A stretch of 6,418 nt of DNA, from assembly GCA_003232155.1 (NCBI GenBank), contig QILY01000011.1, positions 1 through 6,418 on the forward strand, read 5' to 3'. Both the position numbers and the translations under genes were made by a program. Shown one piece after another: positions 5,939 through 6,418 of the stretch; position 1 is the first letter of the stretch, and the number at the start of each line of letters is the position of its first letter. The notes under the pieces were generated by a model. That model was not told the origin of the DNA. It saw nothing but the letters and a program-made list of their open reading frames with translations, and searched no databases. Origin of the DNA: Maribacter sp. (GTDB lineage: Bacteria; Bacteroidota; Bacteroidia; Flavobacteriales; Flavobacteriaceae).

Positions 5939-5967
5939 TTTTGAACCCTTGATTCGCATTAATTAAC
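5821..5967. repeat. Inverted repeat pair with 23/24-nt arms
   Basis: TAATGCGAATCAAGGGTT (5826-5843) has a perfect 18-nt inverted copy at 5944-5961. Beyond it, GTTAA (5821-5825) pairs with TTAAC (5963-5967) if A5962 is bulged, giving arms of 23 and 24 nt separated by 100 nt. The left arm lies in the small ORF; the right arm begins 5 nt after its stop. No T-run follows on either strand, and the spacing is too long for a simple terminator. The pair could be termini of a 147-bp MITE-like unit, a recombination site, or the result of a local inverted duplication. No target-site duplication is evident next to the arms. Confidence 0.6.
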
Positions 5968-6418
5968 TAAAAGATAAAAGAACAGAGCGAACTTTCACTC
6001 GCAATAACTTTCTAGAGCCATGTAGCCGTATTGGTCTCAGTTCTTTTTAACGCCTACGTACGCATAGGAATACGTTTTAAGACTATTATCTGTATTAGCT
6101 GTTTTTCCAACTCGTTTGACTGATGTTTCCGTTAAAGAGCGCCGTACCAGCATTAGGGTCGTTATAATTAATTTTAAAGCCAAACAGGTCGTTGTCGTTA
6201 CCTAAAGAAGCGGTATTGTTAATCCCTTTAAGCCACCCCCTTACATTATAGGTATAACCTATATTTTGCAGGCGTTTTGCCGTACCAAGTCTATCAAACT
6301 TCTTTGGTCATAATTCAGTATTTGAAATTGCTCTGCTCCACCACGTTTGCCAAAAGCGGGGATTATTTACTGTGGAACTTGTAATTTCCGCTCATGTACT
6401 AAAATTACAAAAGCTACG
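5968..6418. other. Accessory region without intact genes
   Basis: Apart from the RHS remnant, no gene can be supported. Positions 5968-6036 show nothing recognisable. Between the stops at 6394-6392 and 6310-6308 the minus strand has a 27-codon open stretch containing FWQTWW, in the same frame as the RHS fragment but separated from it by the TGA. It has no start codon of its own and I cannot name it. The region looks like degraded DNA next to an insertion element. Confidence 0.5.
6037..6298 (-). pseudogene. Remnant of RHS/YD-repeat protein, frameshifted and truncated
   Basis: Minus-strand translation from 6298 gives FDRLGTAKRLQNIGYTYNVR, then GWLKGINN, then GNDNDLFGFKINYNDP and LFNGNISQTSW. 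The YNVRGWLKGIN and NGNISQTSW strings are typical of Bacteroidota RHS/YD-repeat proteins, in the conserved part before the variable C-terminus. The frame ends at TAA (6097-6095). Removing one A from the A5 run (plus-strand T5 at 6102-6106) restores SWKTANTDNSLKTYSYAY, the expected continuation, which then diverges and stops at 6037. An in-frame TGA also lies upstream at 6310-6308. This is therefore a decayed fragment, not an expressed gene. RHS proteins are large surface or secreted proteins often carrying C-terminal toxins; no toxin or immunity gene is seen here. Confidence 0.8.

Overview
The window looks like chromosomal DNA from a member of the Bacteroidota, most likely a flavobacterium. 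It is AT-rich, has few clear Shine-Dalgarno sites, carries lipoproteins with acidic residues after the lipobox cysteine, and ends in a fragment of a Bacteroidota-type RHS/YD-repeat protein. This placement is an inference from sequence character; no marker gene is present.

Positions 72-4876 hold seven tightly packed minus-strand genes that look like one operon for a type II secretion / type IV pilus-like machine. In transcription order these are: a 238-aa lipoprotein of unknown function, a 131-aa fibronectin-III-like lipoprotein, a 155-aa GspC/PilP-like membrane protein, a 430-aa pseudopilin-like protein with a large beta-rich ectodomain, two short pseudopilins, and the polytopic platform protein GspF/PilC. 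Gaps are 1-12 nt, or the genes overlap by 4, 13 and about 11-17 nt. All three pseudopilin-like proteins share a K-[IV]-K-A motif before the hydrophobic helix, implying prepilin peptidase cleavage after Ala instead of the usual Gly. The largest lacks Glu5, as tip pseudopilin GspK does. The ATPase, secretin, major pseudopilin and prepilin peptidase are not in the window and may lie past the left edge or elsewhere.

Positions 4877-5200 hold no convincing gene. There is a minus-strand hairpin plus T-run that looks like a rho-independent terminator (5111-5136) and would insulate the operon from transcription coming from the right. No Bacteroidota-type promoter (TTG / TAnnTTTG) could be recognised for the operon.

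Positions ~5200-5748 are a compact IS200/IS605-family element with one intact plus-strand Y1 transposase gene and stem-loops at both ends, including an identical 15-nt hairpin sequence at each end.

Positions 5749-6418 look like accessory debris. They contain a possible 59-aa membrane peptide gene, a near-perfect 23/24-nt inverted repeat that starts inside that ORF and ends just after its stop, and a frameshifted minus-strand remnant of an RHS protein.
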